DNA of 64,000 bases from Numida meleagris (Eukaryota; Chordata; Aves; Galliformes; Numididae). Of the stretch, positions 13,501-28,500 are shown piece by piece. Where the stretch lies: assembly GCF_002078875.1 (NCBI RefSeq), contig NC_034421.1, positions 3,473,076 to 3,537,075 on the forward strand, in the 5' to 3' direction. The notes beneath the pieces were generated by a model that ran no database searches, was not told where the DNA came from, and saw only the letters and a program-made list of their open reading frames with translations. The position numbers and the translations under genes are program-made. Every line of letters begins with the position of its first letter. The first letter of the stretch is position 1.

Positions 13501-16500
13501 GGAATTTATTATACATGAGTGAGATTGAATTAAGAAGAAAAAAGAACCCCCATGCAACTCTTCTATTCTAGGTAGGCCCAGAATAAGTGCTAAACCCTCC
13601 GTATACCATCCGTCCACTTACAAATATACAGCAAAACTAATGCAGGTGCTACAGATGCAGCAGCTCAAAGTAGTCGCAAGCTTAGGTAATGTCACACTTA
13701 TTTCTATTCAGATATTCCCTGGGAGGAAAGGAAAGCCTTAAGTGGTTAACACCATCCCAGTTGTTTTGCATTCAGAAAACCCTGGGCAAAACGCAAAACT
13801 GTTTTGTTAAATAAAAACTAAAATCACTTCTAACACCAAATCCAGCCACCCTGTCCCATGTGAATGAATGAAATAAAAGGATGTTATTTTATGTAGAAGA
13901 ATTTGAGAGCAAACCCTTTGGTAGTGGCAACAAATGTAAACATACTACAAGTAGCATAAGTATCATTCAAGGACCTCAGTTTCTGTCACTGCCCTAATAT
14001 TGAAAAGGCAGGCAACGATCTGAATCAGCAAACATAATACAAAGGTTTAGGCTTTTTTAACTAACATCTCTTTTCCTCCTCAGGAATGCCACGCTAGCAA
14101 CAAGATCCTCAACAAAATTTATGAACATTTCTAAGGGAGACTGGTAACAAGTTCCTCTTCATGAGTTTTTCTTTCCCTTCCTTACTCCCCAGCTTGCTCT
14201 GTAGGTACTCCCAGCTGTGTTACTATCCTGGCAAGCTATACAAGCCACACAACACTGGAACATACTTCCCAGGCAAGCCAACATCAGTGTTTACTGTAGT
14301 GCCCATCAACCATACATAATGAGATTCATACTCATTAGGGCTGTCTGCTGCATAACAGACACTCCACGCTGTAGCATGGCTGCTTGCCTTTGCAGCCTGA
14401 AGGAACCAACCCAAAGCTCAGCAGCCATGCCAGGGATACAGAGCGCCTACAGGTGCAGCTTTCCCAAACCAAACAGCTGAAACTTTGTCCTCCTGTAGGA
14501 ACTGAACCTTGGGATTTTTGAGAGAGAGAGAGAAGTGGGGGTGGAAGGGAAAAAGCACAATCCCCCTTTCCCATGATTACGCCAGATGGTGTGTGCGCTG
14601 CTCGAGTTCCTGAGCAGAGAGAGGCCTTCGAGAGGGAAGCTGCCTTCAGAGACCCGAGTTCTCCCACTTCTGAAGCCTGCCATGTACAAGCACTCAATAC
14701 TAAATTAACCAACACATTCGGCGTACCAAAGCTCCTCAGGGATGTTGGTTATTTTTTAAACACTTCAGGCTGCTGTAACGCCAAGCTTTCCTGTACTGCT
14801 TGCCTGCACTTCTTCGCTCACACCCTCAGCCCTCCTGCACGCACCAACAGGCACCACTGCTGGAAAGCAGAATGCACCAAAAAGCTTCTCCCACAGACTA
14901 TCAGCAAAAAAAGTCACTGCAGCTCCAGATGTAGAGGAACAGATCCCTTTAAATGGGGAAAAAAAAGAAAAGGGAAAAAGACTGCTATGCACCAAGCAAT
15001 CTGAAGTTCTCACTTTGTAGGGACACTTTAACATATGCTAAATGTAAGCATTTAGCCAAAAGGACTTGGCTGGCCAGTGCACCAAGATCTGTGTTTCATT
15101 TTCCAGAGAATATTTGTTTTCCATTAATGGATATGTGCCATGACAACAAGTGAAATCATCCAGCAGAGCAGTTATTAATCTTTCTGACTGATGAGTCAGT
15201 TTAGGACCCAGAGACTGGCTGGCAGTGAGAGCCTGGTTGCAACCACAGATATACCTGCGTCCGCTTCTCAGGATTAAATAACAGTATTTAAAAAGGGAGG
15301 TTGAGGTTGGATAAGCCTTCAGACATTTTATCCTGCAACACTAAATCTGGGACTTGGTTATCCAAGGCCACATTATCCCGAGTAAATGTAAAGTTATGCA
15401 CTGGGCCTTTTGCCACAAAAGAGCATCAATTTGTCTTTGAACATTTGCTGAACTATCAGAACCTTTATCGCAAATGATGCATGAACTGCCCTTACAGGCA
15501 AACGGAGACAACTTGGAGGAGCAACATTTTACCACTGTGCTGACACTAATGGCAGAAGTGGAGACAGAGCAGTCCCTGAAAATGAGCGTAAATCCAAGTG
15601 GTATCAGCCAGGCTGGCAGGAGACGAAGCTACGGTGTTCAGAAGCTCTTTCAAAATAAAAGCTAACAGCAATACACAGGGGAGTAACCAAGAGCAGCCCT
15701 GCTAGCTTGGAAAGGCATCGTGAAACCTGAACACACTCAGTCTTGTGCACGAACATGCTCAACAGCCTCCTGCAGCGCTAACAGCCTTCCTCAGTTCCGA
15801 CTGGCTGCCAGGATTCACAGCATTCACCCTCACAGTGGGAATAAGAAGCCAAAAGGGGCAGAAAACATCTAGGTTCCCCTGCAGAGAGAGGCACCACCAC
15901 AGTAGGAAGTGAAGGACATGGCAAGAAGCTCCCCCACAAAAACACCACTGCGCTGGTTAGCTCCACTGAGCCGGGAGCTTGCACATTGCACAAGGGTACC
16001 TTTAGGTGCTGATATTACACACAAGGAAATACATGCTGATTGGCCTGAAGTGCAGCACAATTCACAGCCTCCAGGACCACAACTTCTGTTATTGCAGACA
16101 GATTCAACCAACATGCAGCCCTGTCTGCTGGATGATAAATGTCTACACAAAACAGCTGTTTGCAGCTCTCTCCAACCACAGGTTCCCAACTGTGATCCAC
16201 ATCGTTACACATACGAACGTCTCTCTCATCTCTGTGGCCCTGGAAGGCTAATTTCTGCTGCTGAAATTGCACTTAAGGGATGGATACTCCATTCCATCCT
16301 CCCCCAGCAGGAAGTGTCCTCGCATAAGAAATTGCCATCACAAATGCATCACAAAAGGGAGTATCAATCTACACAACAAAAAAGGGCTATGCAAGGGAAA
16401 GCTCAAAATAAAGATGAAGCAGTGGAAAGCAGGAGGTAAAGGCTGGACTGCTCTCACAGAAGTGGGAAAATCTAACATTGCCTGAAGAGCTGCTGGTTCA

Positions 16501-19500
16501 TCACTTGACTACAAAGGAGTGATGGCTCAGGGAGTCCTCTTCCCATCTTCACCTCCCCCTGTCACAAAGGTTACTTGGCACAATAAATCCCGGCACCAGC
16601 ACAGGGTTAGAAAGTTAATCCTGAATAAACACATGGATTATTTTGAATCAGTGTGCATTAGCTGAAGTTTTACTCATTTCAACCTATTCAGCTTCCAATT
16701 ACGTTTTCTTGACCTGAACTATACTAGCAGCAGTATGGCATAGTGAACAACTATTCAGATGGAAGAGGCGATAGTTATTTCTGGATAGCATTGCTATTTT
16801 ATTACTAGTCATAAAGTCCACTAAAACCTCAAGAAGAAACTTGAGCCCAAAGCTGAAGGCCCTCAGGTGGTTTCCGAAAGCCATGCAGTTTTGCTTTGAA
16901 TCTTCCATCAATAGTTTAAAAATTATTTCATCTTAAACTTTGCAATTCCAACCCACAAGACAAAATATAAAATCCAACAGCTATAGCTTTTGAGCATCTC
17001 AACAACAGGGCTGTATTAATCATTGCCAGATTGAAAACTGTTTTATAGTTCTACCTTAAAGTTAGCATTTGCCAAAAGAAAGCTTTCCACTCAATCTGTA
17101 ACTAATGTTCCTTCTGGATTTCCATGCAATGACTTAAGATTGTGATAATAAAACAGACAGAAGAGGTTAAAGGAGTGTGGGAAGAGAAAAACGTTCACCC
17201 AGAAGAACAAATGAAGCAAACTGGGCTGCTGCCAAAGCAGCACTCATCTCTATTTATTCCATGAAGGACGGAAGTCTTCTTAACAAGAAAAGAAACTTCT
17301 GTGGGATAGCATCATGCCCACCCTCCTTCCTACACCTTTTTTGCAGGCCTTAGGACATCTGAGGAGCTTATGTACTCACAGATAAGTAATTATGTCCTAC
17401 TAAACCAAACTCTGTGTAGTGCTGGCAATGGGAGTAACACATTTTGACCCCTCATCAGCTTGCTCTGAATGTGCTGCTGTGAGTTCAGAGACTTGACTTT
17501 CATTTCATCTCCCTTCTGATGAGAAGTGTTGTATGTGGGGCTCACTGAGATACTTCGCTGTCTCGGGATGTCATTCATCTCACAGACCCTAGAGAAAGGG
17601 GAACACAGCCAACCATGTATCAGCAAATCTAATTGGGAAGCGGGAGGACACAGAAGCCACTACTGATCTCAGCACTAAACCATCCCTATCTTCTCAGCCC
17701 AGGGAACAGCCTTCCCAGGCCAATTACTGCATTCAACACAGTGGAGAGCAAGGCTGGGCAGGAAACGTGCTGTGGAAGAGCCTTTTCCCACGGTACCGGG
17801 ACATTTTCTCCCTCGTTAGGGATCCCTCAGCAGAGAGGAAGAGCACCGTGGAAACAGAGGACAGGTTCCACCATCTCCTCTCCTTATACAGACATCTCCC
17901 AAGGAAAGCACGCTGTATGGAAGTGCAGCACATTACGAATAGAAGTATTAGCAGCAAGTCCACACTGGAGTAGCAGTATAGGTCAACACTTTGGCTTTTT
18001 TGGCTGTTGGCTTTCCTTTCTGGAAAAAAGGAAAATGCCAAAGATTATGTCATGCTTCTTTATTTTTATTTTTTAAATCACCTGAGGACAATGCATCAGA
18101 CTGAAACAGATCTGCAGTTGTAATGTCTAACATTACTAGCTAGCTCAAATCCATTTAGCCAGGCTGGGTAAATACACGGGCTAGTTTCCTCCATCCTGAG
18201 AAACGGCCTACACAGGTAAGGGCATTCTGGAGTTAATTGGAATTAGAGCTGTGAACTAAAGCCACTTTAATTACAAATGAGCGTTCACACAGGGATTTAA
18301 CGTAGTTTAACTAGAATGGCCTTAATTCAATGCAGTTTAATTCACTTTAGTGCATTTAAAGTGGTTTAACTAATCTGCTTTGAATTTATTCCTCCAGTTA
18401 ATTCAGATTAATTTCTGAAGTGCTCTTGTACAGGCAACAACTGAGAACAAGGCTAGGTTGATTAAAAATTTATCGCCATTTCCTCCATACTAACATTCTG
18501 ACCTCTTACTTCATAATTAAAGACTTTCCATGTTGCCTTTATATTTGGTCCAACTCACAGAAGCCAGCAGTGCTGAGGCCAAAAAGGCATGGCCTTTCAG
18601 ATACACTGTTCATTGCAATCTGTGCCAGAGTTTGGCTGAGAGCTGTGGTTTAACAGTTCATAGTGCAGGTACATCTAGACACCTCAGTTTCCATAGGTTG
18701 CATGGTGGCAGGTGCTAGAATTCAGCACAGCATCTCACCTCACCAACCGAAGGGAGATAGAGAGCACTAAGTAGAAAGGATTTGCTTAACAATTGGGTTG
18801 GATTTTTTTCCTGCCCACGAATGCAGATCTAAGCCATGCTAATCAGCAATGAACGCTGGCATTCTAGTGGGTTGAAGTCAAATAACAATCCTTTTATTCC
18901 CTTAGCTGTTACCAACTCAGCAATCTCCATCTTACACAGCAAGGAAACATTCCCAGAGGTAAGGGGGTCCTCCAAACTGGATGTTCTTATCCCTATTTCT
19001 CCATAATGCTGGCTGAAAGCCTCTCTGCACTACAGTGATGAAAAGAATGAGACACTCTCACCAAATTCAGTTTCCACTGACAGGTCCCCACAGACTAAAT
19101 CTTTATTAAATGAGGCTTAGCTCAGAACTGGCAGCTTGTCAAATGAGCATTCTCGCTGAAAAGGCGGATTTCCTTCCTGGGGATTCTGCAGATTCCCTTG
19201 CAGGGCTCTAAAAAAAAAGCCATGGATGCATTGGTGTTCAATGCAAATCTTTGCTCCAAATCCCAGACCAGCAAAACGTGGAAGGAATCCCCTTGGGAAC
19301 TTTGGCTTTAGAAGTTTACTTTTTCCTACCATTCCCAGTTGGATTAAGTTAAACCTATTAGCTTTGTTTAAAGACAATGATAAAAAAAAAACTGGAATGT
19401 GAAGGTGAAGGGCTCCAAAGGGAGCACTGGAAGAGTTCGGTGGGTCTCTCCTTGCCCAGCTCACCCATGCCAGACCTGCACAACTCCACCAGCTGTTCCT

Positions 19501-22500
19501 TTCCCACATGGGATCAGCTCACACCATCCTGCCCAATAGTGGTCCCTGTACTGTCTTTTAGAAGCAACTTTATTTCCTTGCTTAGAAAGCTGTATCATCC
19601 ATTAAAGCCTTAAAATCCAATCTCCTCACAAGGTAATTTTCCAGTAAAGTGGATAATGGAAAGAAACTCCGTGCTATAAAGGCAGTATGAATTTAATGCT
19701 CCTAGAACTTAAGGATAAGCAAGTACTGCCTGCATTACCTGGCTCAAGCCCAAGTACTGTATAAATTCCCATGCCAAGACAATTCCCCAGCCCCAGCCCT
19801 GCTGCGGGAGCTCGGCTCCACTCACTTGCCTGGAACTCCCCAAGGCGAGACACGGCACAGCCAAGCTGCCTGCTGCACGCAGCCATGGGCTGGGGTTTGC
19901 TTGCACAGCTCAGCACGTGACCTTAGCAGCACTGGTATATTTTAAAAAAGGCAGGAAATGCTTAGGCCTGAAGCCCAGTGACTTAATTCAATTTCCCTCC
20001 TTTTTCCCTTCCCCCTTCTACAACGTGGGCTCTCAGACAATGCATTTCATTTAGAGGGGAAAAAAATCTCATACGTGCCTATCCTCACTCACTATCAAGC
20101 AAAGCATTTAGACACCACACTTGCTGCCTATTCATGGTGACCACACATAGGAAAGAAAATCCTTGAGGCTGGTGTTGTCTATCTCTTATCTGTAAGGAGT
20201 TTGTGTCCTACTGCAGTCTACCAGCTCTCTTTAGATGTTGCTGTTTCTTATGATATATAGTTTGAAACCCAAGTACTCATATAGCTCCTCTGAATTGTAA
20301 GAGCTCTGTCTATATTTTGGTAAAGACAGTTACATGCACTCCTACTATCCTGTTCCTCTGCAGGACCCAAAGCCTGTTCTTTCCAGGACTGAGCAGGGAA
20401 TGACATACCGCTGGTTTAAATTAAAAGCCATATTTAGGACCACAGCAGTATTCCTTGGCCTGCTTAATCTTCTCTGAAAACAGCTAAGCAAATCAGAGGG
20501 CATCAGCCACTAGGGTTCAAACACCCAGCTCTCAGCTCGGGCTTCCCAAGCAGGAGCAGCCCAGCACCTACCACATTGCACTCCATAGCAGTCAGCCACC
20601 AAGCTGCTCCAAGAAAGGCTTCCACACACCTATTCTGTTTGGAAGTAGAAATGCAAAGCACTGGGGAAAGACAGCAGAAATGAGAAGAGCCACCCCTATG
20701 CAGAACAGAAAACAAAAAACTTATCCCAGCTGTGGAAACTTCATCCAGCGGAACATCAACCCATCAACAGGATAAGTTCATCCCATCATCAGGGCCGGTA
20801 GTTTCCAAAGGTGTGACAGCTGTAGATAACATGGTTGTTTCTGTCATCATTCCACATTATTTTTGACTTGTAGAATTGCCTTCAGTGGCTTAATATCGCA
20901 TCACGTGCACTAGTTAAGAAGTTTTTGAAAAACTTGAACAAATAGCATATGCATCCAACTGCATACAGAGCACACAGACATACAGCACAAGTGTTCTTCC
21001 TTTCATACTGCGCTGGCATCTTCTCCATGCACCTTATGACTTGCAAACTTATCAAAGCAGGGAAAAACAGATCAAGTATGGCCACTTCCTAACTACCCCA
21101 AGAGATAAAACAAACACGTTGAGTTTCCAGATTTGCCTCCAAAATTTCCATATGGAAGAAGTTCATTAACAGATTGGTTTTTTTTTTTTTTTTTAAAACA
21201 ACAGCACTTGGACTGAAGCAGCTCTGGAAAGTCAGGCATGTTGCCTTCCACACTTTTCCACTTTTGGACCCTGCAGAGCATCCCACCCCTTTAATGACAC
21301 CACTTGCAGCCTCCCACCTCCAAATAATTTTGGTGGGACTGGAACCAGGATTTTGTACAGTTCACTAATGGGACACAAACAGGTAAGGAAGCTCATTCAC
21401 TACGGGAAGAACTGATGCTACAGGGGCAAAAGAAAAGGAGCAGTGTTACCTTTGTTCTAAAATAACATGTGCAAATGGCATATTCCAGCATCTAGCCAGA
21501 TGAGCTCATTTTTAAGGAGACTGTGGTTTTGTGGCAAGGCTCATAACTGATCTGCAAAGAACACTGAGCACTTTTTAATTGGAAGCAATGAATGTGTACT
21601 CCTTGCAATCAGAAGGATTGTTGAAGCATTCCAACTGTACCACAGGAACACAAGAAGTATGTAGAAACCCAAGAAAGATGAAAATATTTAAGACAAACAT
21701 AGATAATGTGATCACTGCTGTGCCAGTAGGGTAGTGTTCCTGAATCGTTTGCAGAATGATGTCTTGCCCAGAAAATTGTGCATGGCAGCATCTCTGCAGA
21801 CAGCATTTTAATCCCATTTAAATTTCAGGGTGTTTTCCCCCCCCCCCCCCAATACATTCAGTGCTGCACACTGTAAACTCAACCATATCAACAATTCCAC
21901 TGTCTTAAATCTTTATTTAAAGTCCCACCCCATTGTGCTACTGCTAGCTGTCCTTATGACATAATTCCTCCATGAAGTCAGCTTTAAGGCAGCATGTGGG
22001 CCATGAGAAGCCATGAAGGACCGGACGTGGCAGTCTCCCATGGGGCAGGCGATTTCCTCTATGAGCTGGGAGGGAGGGATGTGGCCCTCTGACCCACCTA
22101 TGGGCCACAGACCTGAGATGGCCTGCCTGCACAAACAGTGCTAACGTGCCACTTCACTGTCAGACTGACAGTGACAAAGGATGGCAGAGCTTCTCACCCT
22201 AAATTCACTCTAAAAGTTCCTCTTTGAAGAATAAAGCATTTGGATTAAAAAAAAAAAAAAAAAAGGAAATCTCCTCCTTCAGCATAAGCAGTGTATCTCC
22301 CTCCCCCAAGAGAAACTCCATTCATGTGCAGGAAGCATTTTCACACCACGTCGTCTTTGGTTTCGTTTTTTTGTTGTTGTTGTTGGTTTTTTTTTTTTGG
22401 AAGGTTTTTTGTTTGGTTTTTTGTTTTCCCCCTTTTATTAAAGGAGAAAAAAAGCTCTCACAAAAAGAATACCTCCAGGACAAAGACAACCAATATTCAC

Positions 22501-25500
22501 CATCGGGAACAGTCAAACCCAGGAAAAAAAAAAATACCATAGAGAGACTAACAGAGGAAGTAGATCAAAAAACCCTCCACGCCAGCCAAGACCCACCGCA
22601 GTCACAGCTGGAGCCTGTGCTCCTGCACCACTGACACGGCCGACGGCATTAACCACTTCTCTGCAGCCCATGCACGGGAAGCACAGAGCAAAGAGTGGGC
22701 TCATGCAGGCTCCTCGCCAGTGCTGAGAAGGGATTAGGGCCTTTGGTAGCTGTGCTGAGGAGAAAAGCTATTTGAACAGAGATGCCTTCTTTACAGCTTT
22801 TGCCGTTAAGCGGCGTGGAGCTGCAGATGGCCCTTGAAGCAACTGGGTGAAGCTGGATGCTGCTGTCTCAAGAGCAGCGTTCTGGCAAGTGGTCGGCGTG
22901 TCCAGCTCTGCCACTCCACTGCCCCGCTGTTGTGCTACAAACACGGGACCACATGCTTCTTCAATTCACATCCCAAACACCATTCTTGAGAACAGGGCAA
23001 GAGGTAAGAGTAAGCGTGCATACAGATTGAAAAGCCGTGCAGTTACAAGTGAAATCCAGTGCCACCGAATGAATTGCAGAGGGCATCCCACGTGGCAGCT
23101 TCAGGTTTGAGCACCTCTGTGCTGTTTCTCCATTTTCCAGTGGCATCTGGGAGAAGAGGGGAAATGGTTTCCTTCCAACCCCACAAAGCCAGGTGTTACT
23201 AAGGCTTGTTCACCTGCTAAGCTGAACGATGGCACTCGCCAAAAGATTACAGTTCTGCCTCCTATCACGTACTTGGGGACAAGTGTGCCTCACTTAACTT
23301 CCTTCACCACCAAGACCTGGGAAAAGGTAAGGGCAGTCAGATCTGTTGCTGCACCAGTAGTTACAGCAGTCAGAAGCGTGTATTTGTACCACTTTGTCCT
23401 ACAGGATTTCTTGTTAGCTGCTTTCCCCGACAGATGCATCGTTTACACTAGAAATCAAAGAGCTTTAAAAGCAAACTAATACACACACCGCTCTCCTTCA
23501 GAGATCCTTCCATCCTGCTCACAGATAGCGTTGCTCCCAGACCTCGAGTCCTGCAGCACAGGCATTCATTCATTCTTCTCAACTGCATCTTGAGATTGAT
23601 TTTACAGGAGAGTTCCCAAAGCTCTCATGGAGGTTCTGCCCACGCTGATGTCATGGTTATATTTAAAGAAGGAATCCCACTAAAGTGGTTTATAACATGC
23701 TCTGGCAGGACAGCGTAGACAGAACTAAATCCTATTAAGCTACTTAGGTTGCTTTCCCCTTCTAAAGTCATTTGTCAGATGCTGGCCCTACACATAGCAG
23801 CCTACCAGCCTCGGACCAGCTTATCAAGAGTCACGCTGAAAACACCAAAGAGCCAAATCCAGACACCACACAAACAGGAAAAAGAAACCAGAGCAGTGTG
23901 CTGCTCCAGTAACCTCCTGGGATCCCAGAGGGTGGAGGAGGCTGCTGGTTGGCTTCTCATTACAGTTTGACTGGAATCTACTCGCACACCACTGGACTTT
24001 ATTAGTTAGAATAAAAATGACCTTATGTACTGCTCTTGACATGAGTCAATACATTTTGAAAGAGTTATACGGAGAGTACTTGAATGGAAGGCATACCTTA
24101 TAAACAGAGATCACACTAATAGGGAGTGGGGGATAACTTGGAGATGAAGTACCATTCAGCAATAACTTGGCACCCTAGGGAAAAGGGGGAAGCAGCGTTC
24201 AGAGTTGTCTGCTCTGCTTTCCCAGCAACTTGAATACAGGCGCCACTGAATCTTGAAAGATTAATTCCCATAAATGTTAAATGCACATATTTAAGGCTCC
24301 AGTTTTATAGCATTCACTCCACCAGGTCAACACGTCACTGCTACAGAATTGCAGAGAGAAACCTCAGTTTCATAGGTCCCATAAAGTAGTAGAGAACAAT
24401 AGGCTGGAAGAGCCCTCTGGAGGTCACTGTAGTCCCACCTGCGGCTAGAAGCAGGGCTAATTTCATGGCTGGGTGAAGTTGCTCTGAGCCTTGTCTGGGC
24501 AAGTTTCAAGTGTCTCCAAGGCTTGGGTTTCCAAGGCTTCCCTCAGCCCTGCTACAACACCATGGAAGAACTGTTTGCAAGCAACCACAGCCAGGTGCCA
24601 TTTCCCAGTGTAACTTATGGCTGCTGCCCCATCCTTTTGCTGTGTACCCTGGAGAACAGTTTGATCTGTCTTCTCCAAGCTCTCCTTCAGGTACGAGAAG
24701 GCTGCTCATGGACTCGGCCCTGTGCCATCACCTCCTCTCCAGGCAGAGAGGTCTCAAGACCCCCAGCCACTGCAGTGAGCTTCCTCAGTCAGCATCTCTC
24801 CTGCACAGGGGCCCCAAATCATCTCACAGTTACACAGCGTGCATAGCCGGTGGAGAAAGCCTGCACACAAAATGGCTGATGACCCCATTTTAGGGCTATT
24901 TTCAGCTTGTTTGCCGCCAGCTGCGTGACCTACCCCACCTGACACGGTCACGAAGCACCAGAAGGTGACAGCTCTCCCCCCACACACTGCCAAGCGGAGG
25001 CGGTCGCTCCGTGGGTGTGATAAATGCAGTGAGCTCCATCTGAGACAGAACAGGAGACTCAACAACATGAATGCTATTCCTCAAAACAACAAAATGAGGC
25101 AGCAGAGGGGGATGGAAAGGAGAGGCAGAGGGAAGGAGACAAGCAGCAGCGGAGAATGCACACTTCATACTGGAAGAAAGGCACCTCAGGAGTCATCTGG
25201 CGAGCTGAGGGCACCGATGCTCACGCTCAGCATTGGCTGCTGCCTCCCAAAGCTGCACAGCAACGAGCCCAGGGCTGGGATGCTGCCAGCCCACAGCAGA
25301 GCGTGACAGGCACCGGCACCGACTGCCTCAGCGCTGCAGCTCGGCATGCATCGATCGCTGTCCCCAGCAGAGGTCAATCAGGGAGAGATGGCAAAGCAGC
25401 AGCACCTCGGGAAGAGAAGGACGGGGCCTGTGCAGAGTAATCACACCACATTAAGGCAAGCCCAGGCTCTGCCTAGTTCCATGGCTCAGTGGGAAGACAA

Positions 25501-28500
25501 CCGCAGGCACAGGCATGGGGGTAAGATGTGCAGTTGTGCTCGTGTCTGGCGGGTTGGGGCGGTGCTGGCACCAGAAGGTGTTAATACTCAAAAGCTGCAC
25601 AAGCATCAGTGCTGTGCTTGCAGGTGTTGCACTCCATTAACTTAGGAAAACAAAGAGAAAAGAGTCACAACAGGAAAGCAAACCAATCTTCTGTACGGAA
25701 AGGTTCCAGGGTCTGAGACGACACTGACATTTACAAAATGAAAGACATCAACAAAAAAAGAAAAGAAATACAACACCTTCCCCACACACTTCCTTTCCAG
25801 AGAGAAGTACAGAACCATTTTACAAGTTTTTAGGAGTAGAATTTCATTTGAAAGTCTGTCACATCTTTTGTTAGCTCCCTTGAGTTCAGTACAACCAAAC
25901 GAGGTGTGGAGACGTTTGATAAGCAGAGAGCCAAAGATTAGATTTCTTCGTTATTTAAAGCTTTAGCAAAGAAAGTTCGCAGTCATTTACAGGAGCCCCG
26001 TTCTCAGGCTTGGAAATTACTGTTATTTCTGCATCAGCTTGCTTTTACTGCTACAGAAAAGAAGTAAAAAGCGTAGTTTCAATGAGTGGGATCTCCCCAC
26101 AAAGTGCTGCTTTCCACTTTTACAGCTGCAGCTGTATAGCAGCGTGTTGGAGATTATTCTGCCCTTTCTCCAGCATCACTGCTGGATGTTGGGCCAGAGA
26201 AGATGAGCAGGACGCAGTGTGGGCAGGTTCTGACAGTGCTGCCTCACCCCACACACGCTGGTGCAGCCCCTCAGCTGTAGGCAGCATAGCTGCCTCTAAA
26301 CCTTAGCAATTGCAATCATCCATCCTGGGTGAGGAAAAGAAAAGAGGTATTGAGGTTTTCCTGTCATCTTACAGAAGGCTGCAAAATCACCATATCCTCA
26401 AATGAAAGTCTGACTGACATCCACTTCACAAATATTGAGATTGTTATTTAAGCAGGCTATCCAGAGTTGTTATCTATCAAATCTGATCTGCTGGAGCAAT
26501 GAAGAACAGCCGACACAGCTCCACCCTAACAAACACAGCTATTTTTGCTGCTGCACTTGGTGATCAAAGCTTTTCCCGTGACCCTAGGATCTAAGACCAC
26601 TTTGGTAACAGCCAAGATAGAAAAAACCCTCCACTTTCAGGAGGACTGAAGCCTATCCTAAGATAATGCAAATACCACGTTCAGGAAACGAGTCCCAACC
26701 AACCCACATGTTTGTAACACTGACGGCGTAACAGCAAGAACACTGCACTGAAAACCTGCAGCTGAAGTCAGGGAAATCTCATAGCCATAAGTGACCTTAC
26801 AAGCACCACCTCTGGGATACAAAGAGAGCTCTCCCTCAAGAGACCGCTCACCTCATTGACAGTCATGGTGCTTTTCATAAGCTTGTGTACAAATTCAATC
26901 AAGCTCCAGATACAATCTAATCAAGTTGGACAAGCTGACTTGTAGGAGATGTCTTTTCAAGTCCTTTAATGGGAGGTCAGCTCAAAACAAGCTCTGATGT
27001 CCCAGGACTCGAGCAGCTGTATTTCATGTCATTCATTGCTGTAGGCACCAAAGACCCTTTCAGCTCCCCAGGCTATTTTAATACTCACTCCAGTGGAGCA
27101 TTTGATCTCCAGACAACTAGACAAGTTAGGTTTAGTCTTCCAACCTTCTCGGTCACACCCCCAGTGATTTCTCCCAGCGCAACAACACTCCTGGGTGTAG
27201 GAAGAAGCTGCAACACAAGGAATTCCATTAAAGTGATTCCTCAAGTTCAAATTTCCCTCTGGAAAACACAACCATCCATGAGAACTACTGCTAATCTGAA
27301 GTTACTCTCATTCCAACGTAAGCAAAAAGCACCCACAGGTTGTCAGTACTGTTTGTGTTTAGGAAGAGCTCATCGTTCATACTTAAGACATGTTCATTAC
27401 TTAAGTATGTCCTGAAGAAGAAGTCTCCTCCTTCAGAAAAGAAGTTACTCTCACAGTGGTTAAATAAGGAAAAAAGTTAATTTATATTACACTTTGGACT
27501 AAAGCATTTGAAATACCAACATCCCCTATGATCTTTACGATAACAACTCTTGAAAATTGACATGTATGCTGATACTTAAGAACAGACATTCAAGGGGTCT
27601 GAGGTTCTAATGTTAACTTAAGATTTCATCTGTGGAGCCCAGGAATAACTTTTAATTACCATAGCACAAACCAACATTTGTGGCACTGAAGCACGTCCAG
27701 CTGTATCCCATACACTGGCTGTTATCTGACACGCATCCACCAACCACACAGAAATCTCCATTCAGACTCTAGAGTCCTGACACAGATTAAGGCAAATCTC
27801 TCTATGGAAGTGCGGAGGGGGGGAAATTTTGCCTCCATACAAAGCTTTGTGCCACAAAATACCACTTCTTCCCAACAAGCTTCCATAGATGAAACAGCAA
27901 ATGCTCCCACATGCCAACTTCTTAGCATTTCAAAACTAGCTACTCCCAAGCTACCAAACAGATACACAGAACTAACAAGCTTCCTGCCAGCAAGCCACTC
28001 CTCACCTTCCTCTTGTTCAGCATGTGCAGCTCAGCTCGTTTCCGATGTCAGCTCCAGCAGGAAGAGCTATTTCGGCCAGAGCACAGAAATAAGATGCCCA
28101 GAGCCCCCGACTCACTGGCTCTGCACTGCATTAAAAAAGCATTTAGAAGAAAAGGCTACTGATTAAAGGAAGGGTGCTGTTATCTCCAGCATGCCAAACA
28201 TCTGATAGGATGTCCCCTCCCAGACACTTCAATGTACGAAGTTCAGTTTTTCCTTTTTTTGTTAAGTAAAATCTTAATAAGACAAAAGAAACTGTTTATT
28301 GTTTTGACTGCGCACCCAGCCAGCTCCCATATAAGATATTCCTGCCCTACCTCCACTCCAGGCTGGTCCCTGATGAGTATCTCCAATACTTTAGATATCA
28401 ATATTTCTTTCTGGAAACTGAGCTCTAGGGAGAATGAAGAAGTGAAGAAGCTTGAGCGTATTTATCAGTCTTGACAGTTCCTCTCTGTATGCTGCGCTGG

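Noticed and set aside
20513..20526. tRNA B-box-like sequence GGGTTCAAACACCC
   Set aside because: No A box, acceptor stem or cloverleaf can be folded around it.
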